From: Callorhinus ursinus
Taxonomy: Eukaryota > Chordata > Mammalia > Carnivora > Otariidae
NCBI RefSeq assembly: GCF_003265705.1
Contig: NW_020312828.1
Location: 55,446,124-55,510,123 of the forward strand
Direction of reading: 5' to 3'
DNA: 64,000 bases
Shown: positions 1 through 11,661 of the stretch, piece after piece
How positions within the stretch are numbered: position 1 is the stretch's first letter
Layout: every line of letters starts with the position of its first letter
Notes under the pieces: generated by a model
Database searches by the model: none
What the model was told of the DNA's origin: nothing
The model's input: only the letters and a program-made list of their open reading frames with translations
Made by a program: the position numbers and the translations under genes

Positions 1-1396
1 AAGAAGTTGTTTGAAAAAAGATAGAAGATTTAAAATAAAAAAGGTAGAGAATGTGATCAGGCAGGAGACTGGAACAAAGCCATACACTAGTGATTTAGGG
101 TATATTTTGATCTGTTAGAAGAAACTGTATCTCAAAATTTTAAAGAGAGAACAACTTTTTATATATATATGCCAAAAATAAGGGTAACTCCTATGAAGGG
201 ATAGAATATGACTCTAAAAATGAAAAATAAAAATTTTTTTAAAGGGATTGATAAGATGTTGGTTGAAAAAGGGAAAAAGAAAAATTCAAAAAAAAAGGTA
301 AAAAATTAACTTTGAAAAACTAATGAATCATGGTAAAAAAGCCATGAATTCTATGTGCAGTATTCCCCTAGTGCTGGAGTTCTCCCGTTCTCCTTGATCG
401 GTAAACTTGGTCTTGGCTGGCTGTTCGTGCTGATCATTTGGGGGAGGGGCCTGTTGCCATGGTTCCCAAATGTCTTTGCCGGAGGCGGAATTGCCCCGCC
501 CTTGTTGGTCCGGGCTAAGCAATCTGCTCGGGTTTGCTCTCGGGAGCTTTTGTTCCCTGCAAGGTTTCTGAACAGCTTTGGAGGATGAGAGTGAAAATGG
601 CGGCTTCCCATTCTCTGCCTGGAGGAGCCAAGAACTCGGGGCCCCACTCCTCAGTGCGCCCCCAGAGAAAAGCAGTCATTCACTCCCGTCTCCCTGGTCT
701 CCGGCCACACTCCATGCTCACCTGGCCTGTGACGAGCATTTCTATCTCTGGCACCCTACTCGGTGTGGAGTCTCCAAACCCAGCAGATCCCTGCGGTGAG
801 CTCGCGCGCCACTCCTCCCGGGGGAGGAAGGGGAATCTCCCCGGATCTGCCGCTTGTTGGGTCCCTGCTGGAGGAGTAGTGGCCCGACTGTGTCACCGAT
901 CACGGTTTATGGCAACCTCGACCAGAGAGCCCGCGCCTCGGCTCCGTCTCTGCAGCCGGCTTCCCCGCTCCGATACCTGGGAGCTCTTCCGCACTCAGGC
1001 ACCCCCGGTCTTCCTGTGACCCTGAGGGTCCTGAGACCACACTGTCCCGCGAGGGTTCCACCCCTGGCTTAGCCACTGGAGTGACCTCCCTCAGCGGAGC
1101 CGACTTCTAAAAGTTCCAATTTTGTGCTCCGCGGCTCTATCACTTGCCAGAAGTGGCCTATGGAGACCCCCTCCCCCGCCGTTTATCCTCCCAAATATCG
1201 CCTCGGATTCACTTCTCCGCACGTCCTACCTTCCAGAAAGTGGTCGCTTTTCTGTTCAGAGAGTTGTTGCTATTCCTTTCTTCAATCTCCTGTTGAGTTC
1301 GTAGGTGTTCAGAATGGTTTGATCCCTATTCAGCTGAATTCCTGAGACCAGACAAAATCCAGGTCTCCTACTCCTCCACCATCTTGCTCTGCCCCC
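1..1396 (-). mobile_element. Carnivore LINE-1 5' UTR, body continues off the left edge
   Basis: Read on the minus strand, the element starts at about 1396 with GGGGGCAGAGCAAGATGG and runs leftward through a GC- and CpG-rich leader (about 470-1396). It then becomes T-rich (about 1-340). This order matches the 5' UTR of carnivore L1 as I know it. A YY1-like site (CAAGATGG core, minus strand, 1379-1386) sits at the 5' tip, where full-length L1s carry it to position transcription initiation. ORF1 and ORF2 would lie left of position 1 and cannot be seen. Short frames here, including a 161-codon frame at 534-1019, are chance products of GC-rich non-coding sequence. The flank TAGATGACATATTTTTT (1397-1413) fits the L1 endonuclease target TT/AAAA on the minus strand, so a copy of it should lie beyond the element's 3' end. 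Many CpGs survive, suggesting a fairly recent insertion. Confidence 0.88.
1378..1386 (-). promoter_or_regulatory. YY1-like site of the L1 internal promoter
   Basis: Minus-strand CAAGATGGT lies within 20 bases of the element's 5' end. In human L1 a CAAGATGGC-type YY1 site at this place directs accurate transcription start. The final C is T here. Function is inferred from position and motif only. Confidence 0.5.
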
Positions 1397-2709
1397 TAGA
1401 TGACATATTTTTTAAAAAATAATTTTTAATATATGATCTTATCTTTGAAAAAAATTAAGACAGCAAAGAATATAGTAAGTAGCACAAAGAATTTAGCCAC
1501 TCTGATTACTTCTTCCTCAGATCCAATATCTCTGAAGCCTAATTTTCACCTACCTGCTTACAGTAGAGAAGTTGTACATGAAGCCTTGTATTACTCAGTT
1601 TATTTAATCTAATAAATTGGTTTACAGACAATGACTTCAAGTTATAAAGTTAACTATTGATGGATACATAAACAGGAGAACTTTCAGTCTGAAGCAATTT
1701 TAGTAATCTATATTCCCCCCAATTAAACAAAGTACTGTGGTAGGGCATGTTCAGGTACATTTTCTATACATCTGATGTTTCAATAAAAAGAAAATGCTGA
1801 ATTAGGTAGGGATGATGCAGTCAGAATTTTCTGATATGGTAATGGGGTGAAACACTGAATATCGAAATGTTTATCTGCATACTCAACATTATGAATATTT
1901 ACACTATAAATAATATTGATCAAGCCAGAATCACAAGTAATGAGATAAAAATGGTAGCATTGAGAGGTAATTGAATGGGAAGGAGATTTAGAATTAAAAT
2001 TCTAGTGAATAAAATGAGAAACATTCAAGAAAGCAATGCATCCATGAATCAAGAAAGAATTTCCAGAGAAAAAGTAAACACTATTAAAGAAACATATTTG
2101 TGATTTTCAGGATAAAATCCAATAGGGATTTTTATAGAAAAAGTTAAATCTACACTATGTATATTAAAAAAATCAAAAGTCAAAGAATATGAGTAAAATA
2201 AATTGGAGAAGAAAATTTGAATGGTCCAAGACTCTATTGATATGATGAAGAAAACATGGAAATCCTCTAGTTCTTTCTCAAGTACATTTTCCCCATTTAA
2301 CCATTTCTTGTCTGCTTTTCCATATTTATTTTCTAAGTGGTTTGCTTATTTTAGGCTTCTGTCCCTATAATCTATTATATATACTACATGGAAGAAGATC
2401 TTCTGGACTCATATGTTATTTTTATGTCACCCTGGTTGATTCATGTCAACATATCTTCATTGCACATATAATAGAATATGCGGTTTTCCAATTTTAGTTT
2501 TTGTCATCAGTGTTCAGTTCATTTACACTGAGTTATTTTCAGTTCTTCAAAAATACAAAGTCCTTTTCTACCTTGGGGCTTTAACATAAAATGTACATGT
2601 TTGTGTCTCCTCATATTATTGGCTCTTCATCTTTCATGTATTTGAATTTTACCCCCTCAGAGACATCTTAAAATTCCAATATAAAAGATGTTTCCTTGCT
2701 ATTGTCTTT
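1397..2709. other. AT-rich sequence without recognised features
   Basis: Right flank of the L1 5' UTR. It is AT-rich, with stops in all frames and no motif, exon-like structure or repeat family I can name. Confidence 0.5.
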
Positions 2710-2832
2710 CACTGTGCTCATTCATTTTTGAAGGGTATGTAAAATGGTACAGTCACATTGTAAAATTCCTTGGCGGTTTCTTATAAAATTAAAATATGCT
2801 TATCTGATGACTCAGTAATTCTACTCCCGTTT
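2710..2832 (+). mobile_element. Old LINE-1 fragment, plus orientation
   Basis: The stretch GGGTATGTAAAATGGTACAG followed by GTTTCTTATAAAATTAAAATATG and CTCAGTAATTCTACTCC is the conserved segment near the 3' end of L1M ORF2. It is short, diverged and open-ended on both sides. The adjacent L1 at about 2860 carries the same region in the opposite orientation. Confidence 0.65.
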
Positions 2833-3242
2833 TCCTCTTATATTTAGCATGTGCAATTTCCTCAGTCTGAAATTGCATGGTCATAAGATAGGTGTATATT
2901 TAACTTAGTAAAAATGTCATGGTCTGTGTCCCAAATGGTTAAAATCTTATAGTACACACAGCAACGTATTAAGACTTCCAGTTTCTCCATATTCTTAATT
3001 ATAATTAGCAATCAGTGGCAGGCTTTTTAATTTTAGTCATTCAAAAGGGTGTGAAGTGATAGTTTTCATGTACATTTCCATGTTTACTAATAATACTGAA
3101 TGTCTTTTCACATGCATATTGGCCATTTATCTATTTTCTTTAAAGATTATTGTCTTTTAATTGGGATTTTCTTATTACCATTGTTATAGAAATTCTTATC
3201 TGGATTAAACTCCTTGCTAATACATATCATTCTAAATTTTTT

Positions 3243-3424
3243 AAAAAGATTTATTTATTTATTGTAGAGTGAGAGCACAAGTGGGTAGGGGCAAAGGGAG
3301 AGGGAGAGAGAGAATCTCAAACAGACTCGGTGCTGAGTGTGGAGCCCAATGTGGGGCTCAATCTCATGACCTGAGCTGAAATCAAGAGTTGGACACTTAA
3401 AAAACTGAGCCATCCAGGAGCCTC
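3243..3424 (-). mobile_element. CanSINE (older tRNA-Lys SINE), minus
   Basis: The antisense tail (AAAAGATTTATTTATTTATT) is on the left and a diverged antisense tRNA-derived head (AAACTGAGCCATCCAGGAGCC) on the right. The middle has AGAGAGAATCTCAAACAGACTC and GGGGCTCAATCTCATGACC, typical of older CanSINE subfamilies. Inserted in L1 sequence. Confidence 0.85.
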
Positions 3425-4025
3425 TATTCTAAAATTTGTCTCAGCCTTTTAATGGAGTTTTCATACTCTTAAATGTGTCTTTTGTGAACTACATGGTTTT
3501 AATTTCAATGAAGAAAATTTTAATAATTTTTAAAATCATCATTCACCTTTTTTTAGTTGTTACAGAAGCCATTGTCTGACACAACATTTAAAAAATATTA
3601 TCCTAAGTTTAAGTCTAGAAGTTTTGTAGGTTTAATTTTTAGGTCTAGGACTGTGATCCATCACAAAATAGTTTTGTTATATAGTGTGAAGTATGGTTCT
3701 AGATTCACTATTTCCATGTACTTAATCAGTTTTTCCATCATAATTTTTTCAAAATATTTTCACCTTCTCCTTGATTTACTTCAGTAGCATGCTAAAAAAT
3801 TAAATAAAAATAAAACAACTTTCTTTAGACCTATTCTGCTGATTTTTTTAAAAAAAATTCTTAAGCCAATACTGCACTGTGTTGGTAAGTATAGCTTCGT
3901 TGTAAAACTTGAAAAACAATTAGTTTACATTTTCTACTTTGTTCTCATTTATCAAGATGGTTCCAGCAGACCTAAGACATCTTATTTCCATAAAATCTTA
4001 GAATCAACTTGTCAGCATGTATTTT

Positions 4026-4225
4026 TTTTAAAGATTTTATTTATTTAATTGACAGAGAGAGAGAGAGAGACAGCGTGAGAGGGAACACAAGCAGGGGGAG
4101 TGGGAGAGGGAGAAACAGGCTTCCAGCCGAGCAGGGAACCCGATGTGGGACTCGATCCCAGGACCCCGGGACCATGACCTGAGCCGAAGGCAGTCGCTTA
4201 ACCAACTGAGCCACCCAGGTGCCCC
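4026..4225 (-). mobile_element. CanSINE, minus, with target-site duplication
   Basis: Full-length arctoid-type SINE: tail AAAGATTTTATTTATTTAATTG on the left, antisense head ending ACTGAGCCACCCAGGTGCCCC on the right. It is flanked by TGTCAGCATGTATTTT (4010-4025) and TGTCAGTATGTATTTT (4226-4241), one mismatch, so both ends are precise. Inserted in the old antisense L1. The 70-codon minus-strand frame here is SINE sequence. Confidence 0.93.
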
Positions 4226-4270
4226 TGTCAGTATGTATTTTAAAAGCTAGCAAGGATATTGATTCAAATA

Positions 4271-4846
4271 CATGTCAAGGGGAGATATGTGTATGTATCT
4301 TAATTGATGCACAATCTAATCAATATCCTTGTTTGTTTTTCTAATGCATATATGCATACACACATATATGCATATATTACATATATTATATATTTATATA
4401 TTTAATAATTACATATAACATATGCATATGTATATTATATATGCATATATTAAACATACTCACATATATGAGAGAGAGAGAGTAGGGAATAGACACTGTG
4501 CAAAGACATACACACATCTTAGAAAATTATTTATAATTATTTAACTGAAGAAAATGTGATTTGGCACATGAACAGGTGAAATGGACCAATAGAATAAAAT
4601 AGAGATCCCAGAAACTACCAACATCAATATGAAAACTTGCATGGAGTATAGTACAGATGGAACTGATACTCTTTGGGAAGTTATCAACTACTTAATACTT
4701 GGTTGTGGAATGATAAGTAATCCATATGAAACAAGATAAAATTGGATTTTTAACACGATTGATAAAACATCTATGCAAATACAATATATAAATTAATTTC
4801 ATATGGATTAAACAATAATTTAAAGTATTGTAAGAATATATAGGAT
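4271..4846. repeat. AT-rich stretch with ATATGC-type simple sequence
   Basis: About 4341-4470 is made of TATATGCATATATT-like alternating purine-pyrimidine sequence with many short palindromes, followed by a short GA run (4470-4483). The rest is AT-rich and unrecognised. Confidence 0.55.
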
Positions 4847-5027
4847 GGGGTGCTTGGGTGGCTCAGTCGGCTAAGCGTCTGCCTTCGGCTGAGGTCATGA
4901 TCCCGGCGTCCTGGGATCGAGTCCTGCTTCGGGTTCTCTGCTCAGTGGGGAGTCTGCTTCTCCCTTCCCCTCTACCTCCCCTCTGCTCGTGCTCTCTCTC
5001 TCTCAAATAAATAAAATCTTTAAACAA
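4847..5027 (+). mobile_element. CanSINE, plus, with target-site duplication
   Basis: Head GGGGTGCTTGGGTGGCTCAG, A/B-box region GGTCATGATCCCGGCGTCC, CT-rich region, AAATAAATAAAATCTTT tail. Flanked by perfect 15-bp duplications AAGAATATATAGGAT at 4832-4846 and 5028-5042. One of the younger-looking copies. Confidence 0.94.
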
Positions 5028-5042
5028 AAGAATATATAGGAT

Positions 5043-7289
5043 AATCTTTTTATAGTTTTTGTTATAATTTCTAAATACTGTAAAAAATCAGTTGTCTATT
5101 GTAGTAATTGCCTGGTTTTTATTAGTTTAGTTTTTTTCTATAGCATTTGAGATAGAATTTCTTTTAAAGATCTGGATTATATCCTTTGTCAGAGAAAATA
5201 AAAGAAAAGAGAGAGAAAAGGAAGAGAAGAGCAGTTAAAAATGCACCAAATTCAGGATAGACTTAAATTTAAAGAGAGATGATAGAAGTATGATCAATAG
5301 GGAATATGAGGGATTCATGAAGGTTTTAATTGCATTTTGATATTTTATTTTTTAAAAAATCTGTTTTTTTCTCATGACTATTTTGAATTATTCACTCCTT
5401 ATTTAGAATTAATTACTTAAATAAAACTAATATCAGTGTTGCACAACACAAATAATTCTCCTAGTTTTCACGCTATAGTTTTAAAATTAGGCATTTGTCC
5501 AGAAGTATAGAATGTACATTTCTTGCATTGAGACTGTTCACATCACTTTTTTTATTGTTGTTTATAAAACCGACAGTAGCAATTTTTCACAAGGATAATA
5601 AGGCATGGACAATAAATCCCTACTAGATATTAAACTCCAACTTATGAAAATTTTCTCTATTTCTCCATTATAAACTTTTAAAACCAAAATAAAGAATTGG
5701 GTCCTTCTTATGTTATATAGGTTTCAGAGTTATAATGTTTATAAATTTATTTTTATTTAGAAGTGCCAAAGAGAAAATGTACAACCTATATAGAAACTTT
5801 ATGATTTAAAGCTATTGTTTTATACAGTAAATTTAAATTAGTCCAGAGATATTTTTTAAAGTATTGAATTTTGCAAGAGTTACTATTTGATATTTTGCAA
5901 AATAGAATTAAAGCAGTAAAATTTTATTTATAATTAGGATGTTATTTCCAAGAAAAATACAAGAAAACCAAACTCCCAAAAAGTCTCAGATGGCATAATG
6001 CAGTAATTAATAAGAGTATTGTTATATAAGTATTATCATTTAAAAACAATTTTACATAAGCCAATTCATAGGGAAATGCTACAGTGTTCACATACATAAT
6101 TGCAGACATAACTTCCATCACCAGAGCAGTGAACGGGTACTGATAAAGAAGAGCACATAGTATTTCTAAGGATTGTGAATAAAAATGTATCAGTTAATAT
6201 ATCAGGTTTGAAAACCAATAATTGAAGGTCTTATAGGATATAACACTGATGTGTGATTGAGAACAGCCTTCTGACCCTTGTTCTCATGGATTAAGTTGTT
6301 AGGAAAAAAAGAATAGCTATAATAAGGTAAAACAATAATGTACTATGTTATAATGACATTGTATGTACTGGATTTATTCAATTCTAATAATCATACAGGA
6401 GAATATATCCCTTATTACTTAAAAATTACACTCATAAGCATAATTAATTGTTCGGATGATTGGACTAAAGAAATATCATATAAATATATTAGTGTATAAA
6501 ACTGTAATATTATGACTGATGATTACATTTTTAGAAGCTAATTTTTTTTAAAGGTATGGTTTGGGCATTCACATTTTGATTTTATTTACTACATAACTGA
6601 AATGATGTTATTTTTATTTATTCAGCACTGTAGAAAAAACATGAAAATAATAATAATGGTACCTCTTTTATAAAAAGATAACCTCCATCTCCAAGAATTT
6701 TAGTTAAAGAGACACAAGTAAAAATTTGGATTTTATTCCTAGTAAAAAAAAAATACATACACAAATAGAACTTTTCTTCTTTTCATTTTTAGTTTCTCTG
6801 TGAAAACTGTGATGCTAACATAGGCTTCCCACTCAATATATTATATTACCCAAAATGCATGCATTTGACATATAACACAACAATCAGTGTAGTTTGTTTT
6901 TGTTTCTGTTTTTCTGGAATTGACCCAAACTTTGGAGGGAGATATGTGTATATACGCATACATCTATCTATATATCTATCAATTTCAGTATGTATCACCA
7001 ATTAGTTTTAAGGATAGTAAGTAAGCTTGGAATTCCCAGAATCAATATTTGCTGCTGCATGGAGAAAGTTTATTTAAGAATAAAAATAACAGTGATCAAT
7101 AAAAGAAAAAGAGACAGATAACTGGTGACATTTGAACACATGAATCCAGCTATGCATAAAACCAGCTTCTCGGATTGCACTTGCCACTAACAAAAACCAA
7201 CATCTCCTTTGTTCCCCTTGAGATATCTTGGACTGTGCCCTGCTACTTATGATTAAAATATTGGTAGCCAACACAAAGATGAAAGTTGT
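5043..7289. other. AT-rich sequence without recognised features
   Basis: Just over 2 kb of AT-rich DNA with stops throughout. I see no CanSINE or convincing L1 or L2 landmark. Minor simple sequence lies at 6945-6985 (TATATA and CTATCTAT). The 66-codon minus-strand frame at 7074-7274 has no recognisable similarity. Confidence 0.45.
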
Positions 7290-7385
7290 CTATATTTTAC
7301 AGATGGAGCAATTACAAGACTCAGAATGATTACATAACTTAACCAAATTAGATGCATGTTAGTGAAGTCCAAACTATTGTATTCA
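7290..7385 (-). mobile_element. MIR fragment, minus
   Basis: TTTTACAGATGGAGCAATTACAAGACTCAGAATGATTACATAACTTAACCAA follows the antisense MIR order (TTTTACAGATGAGGAAACTGAGG, then AGGTTAAGTGACTTGCCCAAGG) with heavy divergence. Short piece. Confidence 0.5.
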
Positions 7386-8724
7386 GATGGTAGATTTCTT
7401 AGCATTTCTCATCTTTTATAATTTTTTAAGCTTTCATGGTGCTGCACACAAAGAAAATTTTATTTTTGAAATCTTTGGTAAAATATAGGAATCTTTATCT
7501 GACGTATCTAACACTCATCTCCTTATTTGTTAAAATGCCTCCATTCTTATTATGGCACAGAATGCTAGAGCTATAAAAAATAAATATAAACATTGTTTTT
7601 CCTCTATTTGGCTAAAGCAGGAAATTCTATATTTTCCTTCCAGGTTTCATAATTTTCTGATGAGCAACACATATTCAAGATAATCCCTTATGATACCTTT
7701 ACAAATCAGGGAAGATATGGATTTGAAAAGATTTGTCTATTCCTAGGAAATTCCCTTCCTAGGAAAAAAAAAATCACAAGGAGTTTCTAATATAGTAGGC
7801 AGATTAACTGATATTACCTCTAATCAAATGCTGTATTTTTGTCTACTGAGAGTTTATCTTAATGGCATTACTCATGAGAACCACAAAATACAAATCCTTA
7901 ATATTATGAGAGTATGCACTACTCTGAAAAAAGTTAAAAGTTATGATCTGTACTCAACCATAAACACATATGCTAAATCATATAGACTTTCATATACCTG
8001 AAAAAGATCCCATATTTATAGGAATGCCACATTTTTCCATAGGCCATCTATTTTATGAAAGTGAAATTCTCATAATATTTTATATCGTTTGTGCTTTTGC
8101 AAAATATATGAATGGTTCATCAAAACGGAAATGAAGGTAGGCTTAGTTAACTTCTGGGAGACTTCCTGTGTCTTTAACTTAATATCAAGAAATATGTTAG
8201 AAATATGAATGTTCAAGAGAAGGATTCACAGGACATCCATATACATAGTTTTTGAACACTCCCAGGTAAGCAACTGTCTCTTTCAATCATATTTATTTTC
8301 TATTTCTAGCAAAAAAGCCATAACTTTGTCAAGACCATGTAAGATGAAAAATAATTTATATTCAAACTTCAAAATTAATTTATAATTGATTAAGAAAAAT
8401 GTTTCTATACACTTCTAGTATAGCATTTTGAGTTATTTTCTCTGAAGGAAGACAGTTAATATGGAAAAAAGTATTTATTAAAATTTATGTAATTATATAA
8501 TATTAAATTCTTTATTAGAAGAATATACTAATCAAATATTCATAATATATATATTTATTAATATTTTCTTGTAGAGTTTTTCTTACAAACATAAAATAGA
8601 ATATATTTTTAATGTATTCTTAAATGTGTATCTTGAATATTAATCATTCATGGTGATATTTATATAATTACAGACTATTTGCCCCTTGAATATGCCTTAA
8701 AATGCTGGTATGAAAATAAACTTG
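7386..8724. other. AT-rich sequence without recognised features
   Basis: No recognisable gene or repeat family. The sequence is AT-rich and broken by stops. Confidence 0.45.
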
Positions 8725-8861
8725 TCAGCTGAAACATATATATAAATATATAATATATAAATGTATAAATGATATATATAAGATAAACATATATAAATAT
8801 ATAAACATATATAATAAAATATAATATATATTTAAATTTAATATATATAATTTCATGTAAC
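8725..8861. repeat. AT-rich (TATA)n-type low-complexity tract
   Basis: Degenerate ATATATAAAT repeats from about 8738 to 8850. The 62-codon minus-strand frame at 8675-8863 (rich in Tyr and Ile) is a translation of this tract. Confidence 0.75.
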
Positions 8862-9073
8862 ATTTATAATTCAATAAGAATTTATGGAGTACTTTCTATG
8901 TGTCCAACACTCTTCTGGCACTGGGGATATATCAATGACCAAAACCAAAAATCCTTTTTCATATAGTGCTTATTTTTTATAGGAAAGACAAAAAAAAAGC
9001 TAACTAAGTGATATAGTTGATATGACTAGTACATAAGGAAAAAAAGCAATAAAGTGGTAAAAGCTAATGGATA

Positions 9074-9128
<55 letters not shown>

Positions 9129-9399
9129 GCCCCACAGGGAAGATGACATGTAACTAAGAGCCTGAAGGATGATGAAATTTGGGTGAGGAGTATACCTGTC
9201 ATAAAGGACAGTGAATAAAAGGCTCTGAAGTCAGACCATGTGTGAGCCAGATTAGAAAGATGAGGAAGGGGCAGCGGTTATGATCTTGTAGATCTGCTTT
9301 TATAAGAACTCCCACTTTTATTCTGAATGAGATGAGGAGGCATTGCACATTTTGGAGAAGACTGGCATGATATATTTTTCATTTAAGAGGATCACTGTA
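8862..9399 (-). mobile_element. LINE-2 3' part, minus, containing a (TG)n microsatellite
   Basis: Antisense L2 landmarks run in order: AAGAATTTATGGAGTACTTTCTATGTG, ACACTCTTCTGGCACTGGGGATATATCAATGACCAAA, AGAGCCTGAAGGATGATGAAATTTGGG, TTTTATTCTGAATGAGATGAGGAGGCATTG and AGAAGACTGGCATGATATA. L2 is an ancient LINE and this copy is inactive. A (TG)n expansion at about 9075-9125 lies inside it, and a CanSINE abuts its right side. Confidence 0.82.
9075..9125. repeat. (TG)n microsatellite
   Basis: About 25 TG units, uninterrupted after a GTGCGT start. Likely polymorphic in length. Confidence 0.97.
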
Positions 9400-9549
9400 G
9401 GGGTGCCTGGGTAGCTTATTTGGTTAAGTGTCCAACTCTTGATTTCAGCTCAGGTCATGATCTCAAGGTTGTGAGATGGAGCCTGCTTAAGATTCTCTCT
9501 CTCCCTCTGCCCCTCCACCCCCCTAAAAAAAAAAAAAAAAGAAAAGAAA
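9400..9549 (+). mobile_element. Older, short CanSINE, plus
   Basis: Diverged head (GGGGTGCCTGGGTAGCTTATTTGG), then CAGGTCATGATCTCAAGG, a shortened body and a pure A-tail (A16, about 9525-9540) without AAATAAAT. It lies between L2 and L1 sequence. The 127-codon frame at 9420-9803 joins this SINE to the L1 and is not a gene. Confidence 0.85.
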
Positions 9550-9550
9550 A

Positions 9551-9835
9551 TTGCCAAATGATTCTGCAATCCCAATATATATTAGGATATATATCCAAAA
9601 AAATTGATATCAGAATCTCAAAGAGATATTTGCATTGCAACACTATTCACAATAGCCAAGATATGGAAATACCAAAGTATCCATCAACAGATGAATACCA
9701 TATGCATACAACACAATATTACTCAGCCTTAAAAAAGGAGGAAATCCTGCCACTTGCAACATCAATGAACCTGGAGGACATTATGCTAAGTGAAATAAGC
9801 TAGTCATAGAATGACAAACACTGCATGATACTTGA
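9551..9835 (+). mobile_element. Old LINE-1 3' part (end of ORF2), plus
   Basis: ATTCTGCAATCCCAATATATATTAGG, CAACACTATTCACAATAGCCAAGATATGG, TCCATCAACAGATGAAT, ATTACTCAGCCTTAAAAAAGG and GACATTATGCTAAGTGAAATAAGC are the conserved L1 segment spanning the ORF2 C-terminus. Part of the reading frame survives, but the copy is truncated on both sides. Confidence 0.82.
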
Positions 9836-10589
9836 AAGCAAGCATGAAGTCTCTCATGGATTGACAAATCATTTCTTTCCAGTCCCAGTTCATAGGTCCT
9901 TTGACTGTAAGCAGACTGTAGCATTAAAAATCAGCATTTGTTTGAGTCTGAGAAACTATGGACATAAGCAAGAGGAAAGGGAGATTATTTGTACAACAGA
10001 TCACTTATTTAGGTGACTCTTCTCCATTGAAAAGGGACCAGATGTCTTTGTCCAATCTAATGGAAAACTATGCAATTGAAGAGCCATCAGAAACAAAACA
10101 AAACAAAAACAGGATGACACACATTTGAAATTCCTTCTGATGTTGGATGCTTGCTGTTCACTAACCCTTCTCTATGTTTGCACTGGTTCAGTGTTCAGGA
10201 TCTAGGGACTAGCTTTATCTTGGTCTGTTAGATTTTGATCAGTATAAGAGATTTCTCTGCCTTCATGCCAAAACCTTTACATTTTTCTCTCACTATTATG
10301 CTTTACCTTTCTTTTTTTTTTTTTTTGAAGGTGTCAGCCCTTGTTTCCTGTCTCTGCTTCCTAAACAGACATGTATTCTTTAATTTATGTTCAGAGAGCT
10401 GCCTTCCCTCTGTCTGAGAGGAGCTACTCAGTTATAAGTCACATGCACTCTTCTAGTTTTATATCTAAAAGCTTTATGTGGAAATTGTCAAACATCTCTT
10501 AAATCACTATTTCACAGGGCTTACCAAAAAAAAAAGTCTATATATTGCCTTGTCCTATATCTAGGAAATTGTTCCTTCTTTGATTCTCC
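9836..10589. other. Unclassified AT-rich sequence
   Basis: No clear family. A short (AAAAC)n-like run is at 10093-10110 and a T-run at 10311-10326. The small frames at 9825-10016 and 10235-10417 show no recognisable protein. Confidence 0.4.
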
Positions 10590-10915
10590 TGCCATTAGTT
10601 TCAGATGTTTTCCAAACTTCTATATTTTGCACATTTTCTTATTTCTCTCATGAAAATTTTATATACTCTGAAAGCTTTCCCTGGCACCTATCTCCAAATC
10701 TAGATTAGGGCCTCTCACATATGGTAATACAATATCTACCTTGACTTCTTAGCAATTACCACAATATATTTTAATTACTTGTTTATGTATTTATATTTTT
10801 TATTTTGCAGCAAAATTGCTGAGAGAAGATTAGATCTCTATTTCAATCCTTGCAACACCTAACTCAGTGCTCAAAGGAGAGTAGGTGATGAAATATTTCT
10901 GAATTAATTTAATGG
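10590..10915 (+). mobile_element. Probable LINE-2 3' end, plus
   Basis: CTTTCCCTGGCACCTATCTCC, a TTACTTGTTTATGTATTTAT segment, GATTAGATCTCTATTTC and CACCTAACTCAGTGCTCAAAGG...GAAATATTTCTGAATTAA follow the order of the L2 3' end. Strongly diverged. Confidence 0.45.
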
Positions 10916-11628
10916 ATATCAATTCTAGGCAGATGACATCTAAAATTGCATTTACCATTAGGATTCCTCTCCTGAGTTCCATTTTCATGTTTTAAAAATA
11001 GTTGTCCACGTTATGAAACTATGTTTAAGACAATCCCACTAATTTTTTACCCAAACCAACTCTGTTTTTGCTCTTGATAACATATTCACTAAGTTTCATA
11101 ATTTGGAACTGAATATTAGATTTTTCTCTCTCTCCCCCATGCCCACATGTCTCAGGGCAGATGATTCATTTTCCAGAATTCATTCCCCCTTCTCTATGCC
11201 TGTGATTATACAATGAGTATGATCTTTTTGCCTTTATCTTATGGTCTTTTGGAATAGTCTGTATTCTAGCCATTTCACTGTCAAAATATCTTTCACATGT
11301 GCAAACCTTTCATAGGTATCACTGTCACTTTTAAGCCACTTTCAAGGGGCACATAAGCTTCAAAAAAATCTCACTCATTGTCTTTACAGACTCATCTCAA
11401 GGCATTTGGCCTCTATATAATGTGCTTTAACCTAGTCTCTGGGTTTTCCTCCTCCAAATCCCAAAGCAGAAAGAGTTTTATATAATAGAATGGGTACCCA
11501 TTTTGGTAACAAAAATGTACCATTTGGACTTTTGTTTTCCAACTATATATATTTGTAGTCTTTAACAAATCATTTACTTGCCTATGGCTTGGTTTCTTTC
11601 TACAAACATAAGATAATGATATTTCTAT

Positions 11629-11661
<33 letters not shown>

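Larger units (their letters stand above)
2860..4270 (-). mobile_element. Old LINE-1 ORF2 3' half, minus orientation, split by two SINEs
   Basis: Recognisable antisense L1M landmarks appear in order: the antisense of the region at 2710-2832 (about 2865-2990), the GTGTGAAGTGATAG and TTGGCCATTTATCTA segments (3050-3130), the AAGCCATTGTCTGA segment (3565), the GATCCATCACAAAAT segment (3655) and the CTTGTCAGCATGT segment (4009). Together they run from ORF2 C-terminal sequence back into ORF2. CanSINEs at 3243-3424 and 4026-4225 interrupt it. No frame is open, so it cannot encode reverse transcriptase. Confidence 0.65.

Noticed and set aside
534..1019. 161-codon plus-strand open frame with several overlapping frames
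   Set aside because: It lies antisense within the L1 5' UTR. High GC lowers stop frequency, and no domain or proper start is seen.
9420..9803. 127-codon plus-strand frame
   Set aside because: It fuses a CanSINE to an L1 ORF2 end, with a poly-Lys stretch from the SINE A-tail. Not a gene.
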